Assembly (NCBI GenBank): GCA_002197995.1 | Contig: NGZR01000004.1 | Location: 310,001-374,000, forward strand | Length of the DNA stretch: 64,000 bases | Direction of reading: 5' to 3' | From: Gaeumannomyces sp. JS-464 | Lineage: Eukaryota > Ascomycota > Sordariomycetes > Magnaporthales > Magnaporthaceae | Part shown: positions 23,341 to 35,609 of the stretch, one piece after another | How the letters are laid out: each line of letters opens with the position of its first letter | How positions within the stretch are numbered: position 1 is the stretch's first letter | Translations under genes and position numbers: made by a program | Notes under the pieces: generated by a model | Told to the model about the DNA's origin: nothing | Database searches by the model: none | Seen by the model: the letters and a program-made list of their open reading frames with translations, nothing else

Positions 23341-25063
23341 TTATGCCTCCTCCGCCGTGTCCTTCCTCGGCCGACGAGGCGCCGCCGTCGTCGCCGTGGA
23401 GAAGTGCCGAGACCGCCTCCTGCGTGCGATCAGGTCGCTCACGTCCTCCTCGGCGCGTGAGGCCGCGTCCGGCTCGCCGTCCTCGGGCCTGTCCTCGCCC
23501 GGGTCGACGAGGGCGCGCGCATCGCGCGAGACGCCCAGGAAGACGGGGTACGCGAGAGTGGGGCAGGTCAGAGCCGCGACGACAATGAACGCCGTCTGGA
23601 TGCCCGCACCGGCGCTCAAGATAGCGTGCATGACGAACGGCCAGAAAGCCGGGCCGGACGCGCCCATGGTGAGCCAGGCGGCGGCGAGCTTGGTGCGCCT
23701 GCCCTGGCCGCGGAGGCCGAGCGAGAAGATGAGGGGCCAGGCGGGGCCCTCGGCGAGGAAGAAGAGGACTATGGGCGCCACGATGACGTCGGGAGGGCTG
23801 CCGCGGCGGAGGGCGATGATGACAACGGCGAGCGCGAGCTGCGCCGTGACCGTGGCGGCCAGCACCGTCCGGGGCATCGGGAAGAAGCGGACGCGTGGGT
23901 GCCGCGCCGACAGGTACGCGAGCCCGCCAGCCGCGAAGCGGGACACGGCAAAGGCCGTGTGGGCGACCACCATGTAGTTGGACACGGACAGTGCCATCAT
24001 GTCGTCCGGAGAAGAATTCTGCAGCTCGTTCCCACTACTGCCTGACGTGCCGGTCGTAAGGGTAGAAGCTGTCGGTGGTGTGGATGGTGACGAAACGGTC
24101 AAGGCATTTTCTAGCGGCAGCAGGGCTAAGACAAGATCCTTGAAATAGATGCTCATGCTCTCTTGAGCGGCCACATAGGTCCACTGCGCAACGACGGCGA
24201 GTATGATGCAGACGGTTGCGAGGGAAAGGCCTCCGATGCTTCGCTTTTTCGGGTCCACGGGCAGCTGCTCGGCCGCCTTCTCGAGCTCGTCGTCCGTCAC
24301 TTCGGGGATGGGGATGTAGTAGAACAGCAGCGCAAGGGCGACGCAGAGGAGGGTGACGGAGAGGTATGTCCACTGCACGTCGATGAGGACTAGGGAATCG
24401 GCCGTGTTCTGGCGCGATGAAACGCTCGAGAAGTAGACATGCTGGGCCAGCAAGCCGCTGAGCAACGCTGCCGACGGCCTGGACGGCCTGGGCCAGACAC
24501 AGACGCATCTCGGCGTAGGCCGGTGGGCCGCATAGGGCGAGGAACGGGTTGGCGGCTGTTTCGAGCACGGCCAGGCCGAAGCCAACGACGAAGTTGCATA
24601 TCATGAAGCCCGGGAACGAGGCCAGAACTGCAGCAGGCCAGAACATGATGGTGCCGACGCCGTATATGCACAGGCCCAGCATGAAGGTGGCCTTGAACCC
24701 GCCAATGGACTCGTGCGAGGCGTGGTGCCTAGCCGCGCCCTGCCGTGATCGGTGGTGCTCGTCGTGTCGAAGGATCCAAACACCGACAACCAGGGGGCCG
24801 AAGAAGTAGCCGCCGCCAAAATAGATGCTGGTCAGGCCCAGCGTCATGGCCGTGCTCATATCGGCAACCATGGCAGCGACGTTATTGAGAGTGCCGAGCA
24901 GACCATACGACACACCCCACATCAGGAACAGAACCGTGACGAGCGTGCAGTATTTCCACGAGTCTGACACCGACGTCCGGAGTGCGCTTTTTGGTCGCTT
25001 GATGTTAACAAAGCCAAAGTAGACCGATGTCTCGTAGCCGTTGGCTGACCCGTACGTCGCCAC
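23341..25063 (-). CDS. MFS transporter, fucose/glucose-galactose permease (FucP)-like
   Basis: Predicted plasma-membrane sugar transporter. The opening helix LFLMWGVSYGLLGTLNN and the segment VLETAANPFLALCGPPAYAE are characteristic of the FucP/HsrA branch of the major facilitator superfamily. A cytoplasmic loop with EVTDDELEKAAEQLPVDPKK lies between the two six-helix halves, followed by helices such as SIGGLSLATVCIILAVVAQW, YMVVAHTAFAVSRFAAGGL and VIVAPIVLFFLAEGPAWPL. One frame break near 24455 splits AVQAVGS from LLSGLLAQHVYFSS. The N-terminus is unresolved: the frame stays open to about 25210 (including QLTFADFLGHP) without an ATG, so a first exon or a lost base is likely there. The Pth11-like gene on the same strand ends at 25223, only just upstream. 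Transported sugar unknown. Confidence 0.82.
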
Positions 25064-25222
25064 CGTCCCAGGTTGCCGCTGGACGCGCCTGATGCTACCG
25101 CTGCTGTCCCGCCCGCCAGATCCAGCCCTCGAGGCCGCAGGGTGCCCTAGGAAGTCCGCGAAGGTAAGTTGCTCGTTATCGCCCTGCCGCTGCTGCTCCT
25201 CGCCCGCCCTGGAGAGTTGCTG

Positions 25223-26252
25223 TCACTGCCGTTCGTCGCCGGGGGTCGTTAGATGTCGTGGCGCTTGCAGACCGCCGCCGGCACCGAAGGTCACCTGCCT
25301 GGGAGACAGGGCCACATCCTTATCCTGGCTGCGCTGAGTTGAGCGGGTGGTACCGTCTGGGTCGACAAGCATGGCCGGGAGGATCCTCATGATGAGCGGC
25401 TTCAGAGTCGGTGCATGCGCAGGCGATCCCAACGTTAACCTCGACCGCAGACCACATGAGGGACAACGAGGCGTTCCAGCTGAACTCGGGCGAGCCGCCG
25501 TAGATGGCGTTCTCGTCGGAAGACGGCGTGGTCGGGACATAGCTGATGGCCTGCTGCAGATAGTAAATCCTGACAACATCAACGACGGTGACAAACACAC
25601 CAAGGGCGAATGTGATGACTAGAATGGTCTTTTGGCGGGGAGGTAGCCTCATGCTGGTCAGAACGGGCATGGGGAGGGCTAGGATGGCTACGTCTGTGAC
25701 GATATTGATCGGGCAGAGCATATGAAAACGGTAAGTAGGGGGGTGCAGATGGGCCGGAAGGGCACATCGTCAAAGGCGGCGTAGATTGGTTTGCACTGAA
25801 AGATGTTGATGAAGGTGAGGATGGTGCCGGCCAGATTGACGATGGCAAGCACGACGTACGATGCCAGGCGGAGCAGCGGCTTCGTGTTTTTGGATAGCCT
25901 GAGGTAGAAGATGAGAATCGAGGTCTTGGTGGCCATGAGAGCCGGTTGTAGAGGATGGAGAAGACATATTCGCGCGGCGCAGGCTGGGGCGGTCCTCCGG
26001 ATGTTTTCGTCGTAGCGACCCAGGCCCATACGCGTGCCCCAGATGATGGCAAAGGAAAGGCCGAAGGCGAGGAACCAGGCGGCAACGATGGAGCCGTCGT
26101 CCCAGCTGAAACGGCGTACGATGCCGATGCGGCTAAAGCCTCGCAATCACAAACGCGCTAGCTAGGCACAGCGTCGCGATGGTGACACCGAAGACAGCAG
26201 GGCCGCGGTCGGGAACACCGTTGACCTTGACCGTGAAGCCTAGGCTCGACAT
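25223..26252 (-). CDS. Pth11/rhodopsin-like seven-helix membrane protein
   Basis: Fungal integral membrane protein of the rhodopsin-domain (Pth11-like, SAT4-type) family, which includes putative receptors. ATG at 26252 begins MSSLGFTVKVNGVPDRGP, followed by AVFGVTIATLCLASAFVIARL (helix 1). Family hallmarks follow: RRFSWDDGSIVAAWFLA, MATKTSILIFYLRLSKNTKP, FINIFQCKPIYAAF, INIVTDVAILALPMPVL and QKTILVITFALGVFVTVVDV, then a cytoplasmic tail ending at 25223. At least four frame breaks must be bridged (near 26135, 25950, 25735 and 25435), more than in most genes here. This could be real decay of an accessory gene rather than only sequencing error. Ligand unknown. Confidence 0.78.
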
Positions 26253-29200
26253 TGCTATCTGGAAGCGCCAGGGCGCATGAGTCGTCGGGCGGGCGAAGAG
26301 ACTCTGGCTCTTTCACGGTCGGGAGAGCCCAGGCCATGTATCATCTGAGAAACGGGAGATGATAGTCGCGCCGAGGTCCATGATAGCTAGTTTCCGAGGG
26401 GCGACGACATGAGGCAGTGAGTGGGTGCGTGTAGCGTAGCCACGGGACGGGCCTCCTGATGTTCTGCGAACTAGCGGGCCGGTGCGGCGGTGTCGGCGGA
26501 CAGTGGCGGGCGTGCTGGGCCGATATCTCTCACGTAATTGGGATCGTTCGATCACGCCTCTGAGCGAATCTGCGCCACGGGCGTAAGAAAGAAAGAAATA
26601 AGTTCGGGGCCCTATGCTCGGTTTGCTGCGCGGCCAAAAAGTTGGAGCCCACTCGTTCATCGACAGCCCTGTCAGCCGATGGGAGGGCAGCTCGCAGGTC
26701 TGAACGGTGGCCCAGAGCGCTATGAAATTATACAAGAATACGTAGAATGCAGGTAGCGGCGAGGGATGACGTTGGAATCATGTCTCAAGGGGATGGGCTC
26801 GGATGGGGGCGGCTATGGGACGAAAGGATGCCGAATCTCAAGACAAGTGCTAAACCTGCCCGCCCAAGGGTCCCCTTCTGCAAGGATGGCAGACAGGCCC
26901 TCTGTCCTCCCGGGGTTGACCCCGCTCGTGTTTCTCGGCGCCGGAGGACGGCAGCAGACCCCCTGCGCGCGGAGGGAACGGCTGGAAAATCTATCGGCAG
27001 ATGGCTGGGGTGGAGGGGGGAGGGGGAAGGGAAGAGGATCTCAAAGTTGGGCCTTGGTTGGGCCCTGGAGGAAGGGGCAAAAGGTTAAAGAAGCTGGGGT
27101 GGGTTTGGAGGAGACTTGCCCCGGACTCCAGATCTTGATCTGACTACGGTTCGCGCAGGACACAAGAGTCCCTTGGGAATCAAGGGCAGGAAGGGATGGG
27201 AAAAGCCAAGTTAAGAAGCGGGCATGCAAACAAGTCGGCAAGCGTTTGGTCTGCCAGGTTGGGGGTGGAGGACGCAGGGTTGAGCCCCCTCCACTCCCCG
27301 GTTATTACTATTGCTATTCGTAGTTGGGCGGACGATCTTTTTTTTTTCTTTTTTTTTTTTTGCGGGATAAACAGACGCAAGAAAAAAAGCCGTTGTTGTG
27401 ATCCATGGATGGGCGGCTCGAGGGCCTCCTCCGTAACCCGGCTTTGTGGGATCTTGGTGGATCAGGCCAAAAACAAGACTGCGACGCTGACAAGGCGCGT
27501 CGCCCGGCCGGCAGAGAAAGGCGGCCCAGCAGCCAGCCCAGCGCTGGCCAAGCCCAGGATGCGGTCATGACATAATTGCCCGCTCAATTTCTCCGCATGC
27601 CCCCAGCTCCAGACGGCGCCATGCCAGTCCGGGATGTCGTAAAAAGTCGTCAGTCTCGTGTCGTCGGCGCCTGGGTGGCACGGTCTAGCGCCAGCCACAG
27701 CCCAGGACGCTACAGCTGGCGCGACATGATTCGCAGCGCGCGACCGCCCTTTTTGGTGGCTGCTCTGGAGAAGGAGAAAAGAAAAAAATTGACTCGCCCG
27801 CTTGTGCGGTTTAGGGGGCACTAGCCATGCACGAGAATTACCCCATCGGCCCTCCCTAGAGGCAATTGGGGAAAAAATAAGAGAGGAGGGCTTGGGGGTC
27901 AGCTGAAAAGGCGGTGATTGTCGGTGAGCGAGCATCATGCTCGAGTCTGCACGCGCCGGCATCGGGTGTGGGTGAGTGAGCGCCTGAGCGTGGCAGCGGG
28001 TGGTGGGTGCGCTGTCGATTCGCTGCCAGTCTGCCTCGCGGGGACGAGCAGAATAGAGAAGATGCACTCTCCGTTCGCCCATCGTGCTACGGCAGCAGCC
28101 AACAATGCATTGTATGCAGGCGCAAGGGCAAGGGCCCTCGGGCAAGCAATGTGGACTCGAGCAAAAGTTGGTCACGATGGCTGGCGCGTTCTCAATTGCC
28201 TTGTCGTCGTCGTCTTTCTCAAAATATGACGCACCAATCCATTTAATTACCTGCAATGGCCAACCAACCAGCTCGCGAGCTTTGACCAGGCGGGCACCCG
28301 TTGACTGGGTCCATGAGCGCCCCACAATGCCTTGCACCTCGCACCCAAGGACTGCCCAGTCACTCAGTCTCCAGTGAAGGACGTGCGGGATGGAACGTGA
28401 AATTTGTGCAGCTCTTAGCCCGCGGCAAAAATCGTCGACGTGACCCCGACAACATGAATAGCGACACACGAACTCGGGGATACGGCGAGGCCAGCATGCT
28501 ACACGGGATCTGCCGCCTTTCGCGTTCCAAATTCATCGTGCCCGACTGTCAGGCAATAAGATTTTTGCGGCTCTGGCCGTGGCCCAGGCCCAGACCGCCC
28601 ACGAAAGGGGTTCGCGTTTGTCGTCTAGCCGGGCCCCTGGTGCAACTGTGGCCCGTTTCTCTCCATGTTTGCGCCAAGGTCCGCTCGGAGATTTAGCACC
28701 AGTGCGCCCCACCACTCGGGCAACCTTAGCTGGCTACCTAGGTACCAATTCAACGTTGCTCGGGCCGGGATAAAGACGTAGAGCACGCAAAACGACAGCC
28801 TCGCCAGCCAAGTTTCAGTCGAGTTGGTACATGCGTCTCAGACACTGAGCTAGTCGACAAGAGAAGCTCATCTCCGTCGCTCCAAGTGGAGTCTTTGATG
28901 CCAGCTGCAGTGTGCCAATATTTTCCATAATTGCAGTCGCCATATTCAATGACAAGACGACTCCGATCAGATCGTTAGTGCAGGCAAGAAACCGAGAAAA
29001 AGGGATGCGTTAAAAATTTATGATGAAAGCGGCGACAGGTAATGGCAGCTCCAACGAGCCCTAGTCGGATAGCTCGTCCCAACCCGCCCAGGCCCAGCCA
29101 GCCGCCTCCACGACCAATCCCAATTTGCTCAACTCCCAGCGCGAGATCAACGGCGTTGATCTCCGCGCCAAGAATGGGAAGCGATCAGACGACGACGACG

Positions 29201-29839
29201 ACGGCGAGGGAACCTGCGGCCAGGTATGGTGAAACACGACGAATGCTGACGAGCCTCGATCGCGAGTCGGGGGCGGGGAGCCGCTTGCCCGCGCGGAAGG
29301 ACCTGTTGCTGCGCGACATCGACCTGGCTCCTGTAGGCGCGCGAAGACGAGGCCAAATCTTGGCAGGGTGGTGCTCACGCGCCTTGGGTGCATGCTGCGC
29401 GAGGGCATATACCCGACTTCTGGTGACCATCCGTTCCTTACTCGCCGTCATCCAAAGTCGGGATTTGAAGTCCAATGTTTTGCCACAAGAGGAAGTGGCG
29501 GGCCGCAACGAGCAAACTAGGCGTCGCCTGCTTGGGCCGTAGCCGCAGCTCGTCGACGGCCGAGTCGCGCGTAGCCAGCTGCTTCCCCTTGTGGCAGTGG
29601 CTTCCTGACACCTCCAGAGGGTCGGCTCGAATACCAGCTGAGGGCCTGACAGTAGGAAATGGCGACACAGGCTATTGTGCGATAATCCCCCGAGGAGGCA
29701 AGATCGCGGGAGGTCACAGGGCTGCGTCAGGAGGTGCAGGGCCGAGGGATCAGGAGAAGGCACCAGCAGCCGTTTTGTTTTCTCTATGCCATATTTACAC
29801 GTTCTATCTTTAGGCTAAGCCTGAGGGGCAAAATACACA
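26253..29839. other. Long intergenic region
   Basis: About 3.6 kb without a convincing gene. An open frame of 335 codons on the minus strand (27462-28469) has Cys/Pro/His/Trp-rich, family-less composition and is treated as chance. A short exon-like stretch at about 29055-29213 (NSQREINGVDLRAKNG followed by an Asp run, then a GTATGG donor-like site) could be part of an unrecognised small gene. T- and A-runs occur near 27338-27361. Confidence 0.45.
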
Positions 29840-31699
29840 CTACAGCTCGTCCTTCTCCTCGGGCACCTCATCCCCGTCGCGCGAGTACACCCTCCGCCCG
29901 CCGACCCACGTCTCCTTGACCTTGAGCGCCCGCAGCTCCTCGATGCCGTAGCTCTCTAGCGGCTTGTCGAGCACGACCCAGTCCGCGAGTGCGCCCTTTT
30001 GGATGACGCCCGCCCTGCCCTCGAGGAAAGCGCCGTAAGCCGGCCCGGTCGTGAACCCGGCCAGCGCCTGGTCTGGCGTTAGCGCCTCCTCGGGGTACCA
30101 GGGGTTCTCGCTGCCGTCGGCGCCGCGCCCAGTGTGCGGGCTCCGTCTCGCCACGGCCGCGTAGATGCCCTGGAACGGGTCAGCCGGCTCGACGGGGAAG
30201 TCGCTGCCCAGGACGATGGGCCCGATGGCCAGGAAGGAGCTCATGCGGTAGGCCAAGTGCTCCGTGCGCTCCTCGCCCAGGCGGAGCTCGGCGTACTTCA
30301 TGTCCGAGGTGGCGTGCGTCGGCTGGATCGAGGGGATGATGCCTAGCCGCCGCATGCGCCACTGGTCGTCGGGGTGCACGATCTGGGCGTGCTCGATCCG
30401 GTGCCTGCGGCGGCTCTGCTCGTCGTGCAGGCGTCGTGCCGTGCTGGCGGCGTTAACAGGGGCCGTGGCGCCCAGGGCAGCGAAGAGGGCGTCGATAGCG
30501 ACGCGGTTGGCCAGGTCGCCGATGGCGTGGATGTTGACCTGCCAGCCGGCGACTGCCCACTCGCGCGCGACGCGTTCCAGGGTCGACGCGTTTACCAATA
30601 AGGAGCCCGACGCGTCCGGACGGTCGCTGTACGGCTCCAGCATGGCGCTGCCCCAACTACCCAAAGCACCATCAGCGAAAGAGCTTAACGCTGCAGATTG
30701 TCAACATGTCGTCACCGCCAGCGTCGGGTGTGCGGCGCACCCCCGCGGCCGCGTCGAGGCAAACGGTGTTGCGCTCCTCGCACTCGAGCATGGCGTACAC
30801 GCGCATTGTCCAGCCCTGCGCGTCGGCGTCCTCGGTCATGCTGCGGAATAAGGCCAAGTCCGTGGGCGTGGCGCCGGCGTCGTGTATGCCGACGAGCCCG
30901 ACGGCGTGCAGGTTTTTCATGGCGGAGCGGATGAACTGGCGGCGCGCGTCCGGGCCTGGGCGTGGCCACAGGGCTGTCACCAGGTCAATGGCGTTGTCGC
31001 AAAAGACGCCCGGGCCCGGGTCCTTGACAATCTCACCGCCGGGGACCTCGGTGGGCGTGTCGGCGGGCAGCAGGTCGAGCACGGCTCGCGAGACCCAGGT
31101 GCAGTGCACGTCGACGCGGTCTACCATTACGAAAAGCCCTTTGAGCTTCTCCTCCTGGTCGAAGAAGTCCTGTTTTGCGCAGTCATATGAGCTCACATCC
31201 GACTAAGCTGATCACAGTGGGATCGAGGGCTTACGGCAGCTGGCATGCCTCCAAGCGCCATCTGGTCCCAACCGACGCCCCTGATCCACGAGCTCGAGCT
31301 TCCAGCTCCCGGGTTGGCGTCGATGTAGGCCAGAATCCTGCGGTTGACCTCGTCAAAGGACTCGACCCCGAAGAGGTCTACAGAATGCAGAAACTCGCCA
31401 TACGACAAAAGGTGGCCGTGGCCGTCCCACAGCCCTGGGATCGCATGACCTGGGAGCAAGTGCGCGGCTTTGACGGTCTCGGAGGACGGCGTCACCTCGG
31501 TGAAGAGCCCGTCTTTCACCTGGAAGCACTGGGCAATGTGCACATCCTGAGAGCCGGTCCTGATGCCATCCTGGTAGCAGAAGGTCTTTGGCGCCTGGCC
31601 AAATACGAACGCTCCGAGATAGTAGTAGAGGGCGATCAGGACAGCGATGATGCCGGACAGCACGAGACCGCCCCTGGCGGTCAGCGACGTGCTTGCCAT
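29840..31699 (-). CDS. Membrane-anchored amidohydrolase (Amidohydro_3, YtcJ-like)
   Basis: Metal-dependent hydrolase of the amidohydrolase superfamily. ATG at 31699 starts MASTSLTARGG and is followed by one hydrophobic helix, LVLSGIIAVLIALYYYLG, a likely signal anchor. Exon 1 is 31699-31235, the intron is 31234-31170 (GTAAGC..CAG) and exon 2 is 31169-29840. Superfamily motifs are in order: the metal-binding HxH in IPGLWDGHGHLLSYG, GIHDAGATPTDLALF, NIHAIGDLANR, HRIEHAQIVHP, IPSIQPTHATSDMKYAE, VLGSDFPVEPADPFQGIYAA and ALTPDQALAGFTTGPAYGAF. A frame break near 30680 (SVKLF then ADGALGSWGSAML) fits one extra T in a TTT run. About 620 residues, normal for this family. Substrate unknown. Confidence 0.85.
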
Positions 31700-32679
31700 T
31701 GAATCGCTCGGCAAATCAGATGGCCTTTGTTTCTGGTTCTCAGCAAAGGTCTTTGGCGTTGATTGATTGAAGAACACGGCAGAAATTGAAATTGAGATGA
31801 GGTTCGGTTGGCCCGTGGTATCTGGCCAGTTCGGGCCATCACACCCCTGAACTGCCCCTCAGATAAGAAACATGAGTCGATTTTTCGACTCCCATCCCCT
31901 GGGTTATTCCAATTGCCACAAATACCGCCCGTCATGTCGTTCATTGTTGCCGCAGTGCGCAACCGATGCTCGGGTTTCGATAGCGGCATGCCCTCCATAA
32001 TCCGTCTCAACAGCGGGTCATTTGCTGCCAAGCAATCGCTCGCGGGTCTTGTGCTTTGGCGAAGCTGCCATCAAATTGATATAACGCTATCCATCAACAC
32101 GAACAAGATACTCGACTGTCGTAGGCATGCCATATGCCATATGGCAGACAACCCACTCGCCGCCAAAAAAAAAAAAAAAAAAAAACGCGCCCGGTCTTCT
32201 TCGCCCAGAATTTCAATACTGCCTTCAATACTCCAGACACCATTGCACACGTGCCTCCCTTGCTGGCATCATAAAGGAAGCTTGGGCTTGCGCAGGCAGG
32301 CGGAAGGCATCCATCCTCTCCCATGCGAGGAAACAGGCTGGCTAATATGAGGCAGACTGAAAGGCTCGCGACGCGCGCAAGTGGTTTCTGCCACCGCCAC
32401 GTCTGGCCTGCATGAGACGGCGGTTGACCAGAGCCTCTCGTTCGTGGCCAGGCGCACTCCGGGAACCATGCAATCCTCTCGGAACGGCCCCTGAAGTCAG
32501 CCACCGCCACCAAGGCAACTTGGCGGCAGCATGGTTCGCATTCGCCCAGCATCAAAACCCGAGAAGCCCCAGGTCATTGTGCAGAATATCATTCGCACCT
32601 ACCCAACAATCCGTTGATCATTTCCTACGAGTCACTTGCCTCTTTTCTCTCGATCTCCTTTGCCGGGCAAAGAGGGAAC
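31700..32679. promoter_or_regulatory. Divergent intergenic region (amidohydrolase / large unknown protein)
   Basis: About 1 kb between two divergently transcribed genes, so it must include both promoters. It contains an A-run at about 32164-32184. No gene is supported. Confidence 0.5.
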
Positions 32680-35609
32680 ATGTCGATCGGCAAGCTCCAG
32701 GCCGCACTGGCCTCGGCGACCAACGAGGTCACGGTCGCAGCAGCAAACATCAACTTTGACTTTGCGCTTGTCAAGTGCGAGGCGCCACCCGAGTACCAGC
32801 CACTGGGTCTGCAGCTGTCCCCCAGACGAAAAGCAGAAGCTGAGAATGGCTCGCAACATGTCACAGCCAGGAGACTGGGCGCTCTTTTCGAGGGCCTTTG
32901 CCCCCCGGCTCCAAGGCTTATCGCCGCGTTTGGCAAGCGGGCTTCTGAGATTTCGAACGATGCCAACGCCAAATTCAAGCCGCAATATGCCGCGAACTGG
33001 ATATTCTCCGACTACGCTGGTGTCGACGCCACCTCCTGTGGGCGCGGCCACCTCCAGCAAAGCTGCGATACCGTCGTCTACTGCTGGCGTGTATGCTGGC
33101 TCGTGTTTGGAGCGACGCAGAAGCTACTTTGGGTCGAGATAGTTGCTGAGAGACGTCGAGAAATCGCCGCTCGCTTCGAGGCCGGCGAGGCCTTGCCTTT
33201 TGCGACAACCACGGCTGCCGCACAGCAGGAGCTCACTCGTGAACAGCTCGCCAAATGGGACGCCAGTGCTCGAGCTTGGTTGCGGACTGCCGACGACATG
33301 TGGCCGAAGCAGCGCCGGCAGTTCTTGCTCGTTGCCGACAATGTCGAAATCGCGGTCAACAGCATCAGTCAGCCTTACCACAGCATCATCCAAGCTTGGG
33401 CTTCTGCCATGGGGACGATGGACAAGCTCATTGGAGGGGAGCCGCACGCGATCAAAGACGGATCAATCCTCCTCGGCATCTCGTCATGGCACATATACCC
33501 GGACATGGCCGTGTGTGGCACCACAGGCTTAAAGTCCGTTGCCATGGCGGATTCGCTGGTTCACCCAGGCGGCGTCGTCACTCTTGGCCTCAAAGACCCT
33601 GCAGAAAGGGCTGTTCGCGGTGTTTTCTGGTCACTGTCCCTCGCGCACCACAAGTTCTATGGCAAGCCGGTCCAGAAGTTGGCGGAGCTGAACCGTGACG
33701 GAAGACGGCTTGCGTTCAAAGAGCTACAAATCGCCGTTCTTGGGATGATTTTGTCCCGGTGGAATGTGCCAGTCTCGAAAACCGACCTGGCGCTAAGATG
33801 TCTCCTCATGATCGCATCAGTGCTCCCCTACAACCCAGACACCAAGGCTGATCAGTGGATCGACATGTTAGTTTCCCCTATCATGGAATATTTCCAAGGA
33901 GGAGATCTAGCAGCACAGTTGGTCTCTCTGGGCAGGCGCCGCCCGAAATTCATCCTGCCCGTCGTCGGCAAGAGCCCAGATCCACCATTCTTCGGTCTGC
34001 TACAAATCAGCACGCTCCTGCGATTGACCTCGGCCGTCAACGACCGCATCAATCTTCTACTGCGGCTTGCACTGCGAGTTCCTGGGTGGCGTGATCGGAG
34101 ATACGCCATTGTTTTCTTGGCAGGCGGTCAGCTCAGAGTCAATTTCGTTGAGCCGACCCCGGCAGACAACATCGATAGCCCTCCCGGGAAACGGCCACGC
34201 GATGGGCGAGAAAACCATCCTCTCGGAGTGACCCTAGCACCATTCGGGGTCCTGGAATCAATGGGAAGCTTCTTTCAGGCCAAGGATGGTACATCATATA
34301 GATTTCACTTTGGAGACTCAGACCACGCCGCCATCTTCGTCGAAGAGGGTCCCCTAGAGGCGCGCTTGCAACACCCCAGTGTCGAGCACGAAGACATCAT
34401 ATGGGGAATCCAGCATGACATGATAAACCTCAAGGGACTCAAGGATCTACTCATGGACGCCGATCTTAATTATGCCGACACAGTCATAACAACTCTGTGC
34501 AACCTCGGGTTTGCGTCGAAAATCTACGAAACCCTCAGTCGGCAAGGTGCCTCTATCGCTCCGAAAGCGCTGGATGCCTGCTTCGGATACGCGTGGTATA
34601 AACCCCGTAATGTCGAGGGTGGGACCGTAGTGGACTACGTACACACGTTACATGAAATAGGACCCATCCTCGCCATGAAGTTCATCTCGTTTTTTGAAAT
34701 CGGGAAGGTGCTTCCCGAATTCCTGCCACAGGGCGCCGGCGCTGCCATCGGCATCGCGGTCGGGGACTCGATATATGTGCCGACAAAGGTATGCCCAGCT
34801 CCTCACTCCAAGGCCTACTGGATCTCCAGCAACGAGTTGCTTGCTAAAGTGAATCTTGTCTGGGCAGCTGCTATCGGATCCGGCAGGGTGTGCCAGCCAG
34901 CCCTACAAATTCAGCAGGATGCTTGGCAACATCGGGCGGCCCGGGCTGACGGTGCTGACGAGCCCTGCGCCCGCGGATCTGCAGGTTCGAGAGTTCGATC
35001 CGGGGTTGTGGAGAAGATCCCACCTCGGTTCAACGGTGAGCGCGAGGACGCCTTCTCGAAGACTTCGATGCACATCGGCTTTACCGACTGGCAGACGCCA
35101 CTGTTTCACACAGAATCGGTCGGGCAGCACGATTCGGAGATCAGCCACGTCGAGGTCGTCGTCTCAGTCCGCGACTCGGGCGAATGGGTTGCTGATGTGA
35201 ACCCCTTATGGGCGCTGGATCACTCCAGTGTGCAGCAGCTCCCTTGTAAAACGGTCGGAGGCAGAACCGTGCACGACTACCCACCACAGCTGCACGGGGA
35301 TGGAAAGGAACACCAGAAAGCCACAGGGCGAGACACGCCCAGTGGTGATGCGCCGGACAGACAAGTCCAGGTCCTTTCGGTCTTTGATCGTGACGAAATG
35401 GTGGCGATAGAGTCGTGGGACCAGATCTTGGACCTCCCGAGGGCGTCCTGGTGATCAAGTCGTCAGGAAATTGGGTGTCGCGCCTAGCCATCGTGTCCGT
35501 CATCGCCCACCACTGTAGGCTGAGGGCGACGCGCGTTTACATTTGTCCTGACGACGTGTGTTGGGATTGTGTGAGCCGCTGCCTACCCCATTCAGTTTAT
35601 ATATACTAG
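32680..35609 (+). CDS. Large conserved fungal protein of unknown function
   Basis: ATG at 32680 (MSIGKLQAALASATNE). Exon 1 runs to 34788, the intron is 34789-34867 (GTATGC..GGGCAG) and exon 2 ends at 35609 with CPDDVCWDC near the C-terminus. About 950 residues, soluble, no membrane segments. From memory it belongs to a filamentous-ascomycete family marked by FDFALVKCEAPPEYQPLG, TARRLGALFEGLCPPAP, WDASARAWLRTAD and GTSYRFHFGD; I know of no assigned function. The C-terminal part (MHIGFTDWQTPLF, VVVSVRDSGEWVADV, VLVIKSSGNWVSRLAIVSVI) is the best conserved by my recollection. Frame breaks lie near 33040-33135 (several, compensating each other), 35015, and 35433, where one C is missing in CTCCCGAGG. 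No catalytic motif is visible and I assign no activity. Confidence 0.75.

Noticed and set aside
24035..24090. Plus-strand open frames across 23.2-24.0 kb as a gene
   Set aside because: They are antisense shadows of the FucP-like transporter, which has clear membrane helices and family motifs on the minus strand.
27462..28469. Minus-strand open frame of 335 codons
   Set aside because: It has no ATG-led family-like sequence and a Cys/His/Trp/Pro-rich random composition, with no splice partners. Long stop-free frames are expected by chance in GC-rich DNA.
29042..29542. Plus-strand 166-codon frame as a full gene
   Set aside because: Arg/Pro/Ala-rich, without motifs or an ATG context. A different frame in the same place looks more protein-like, so no gene is called.
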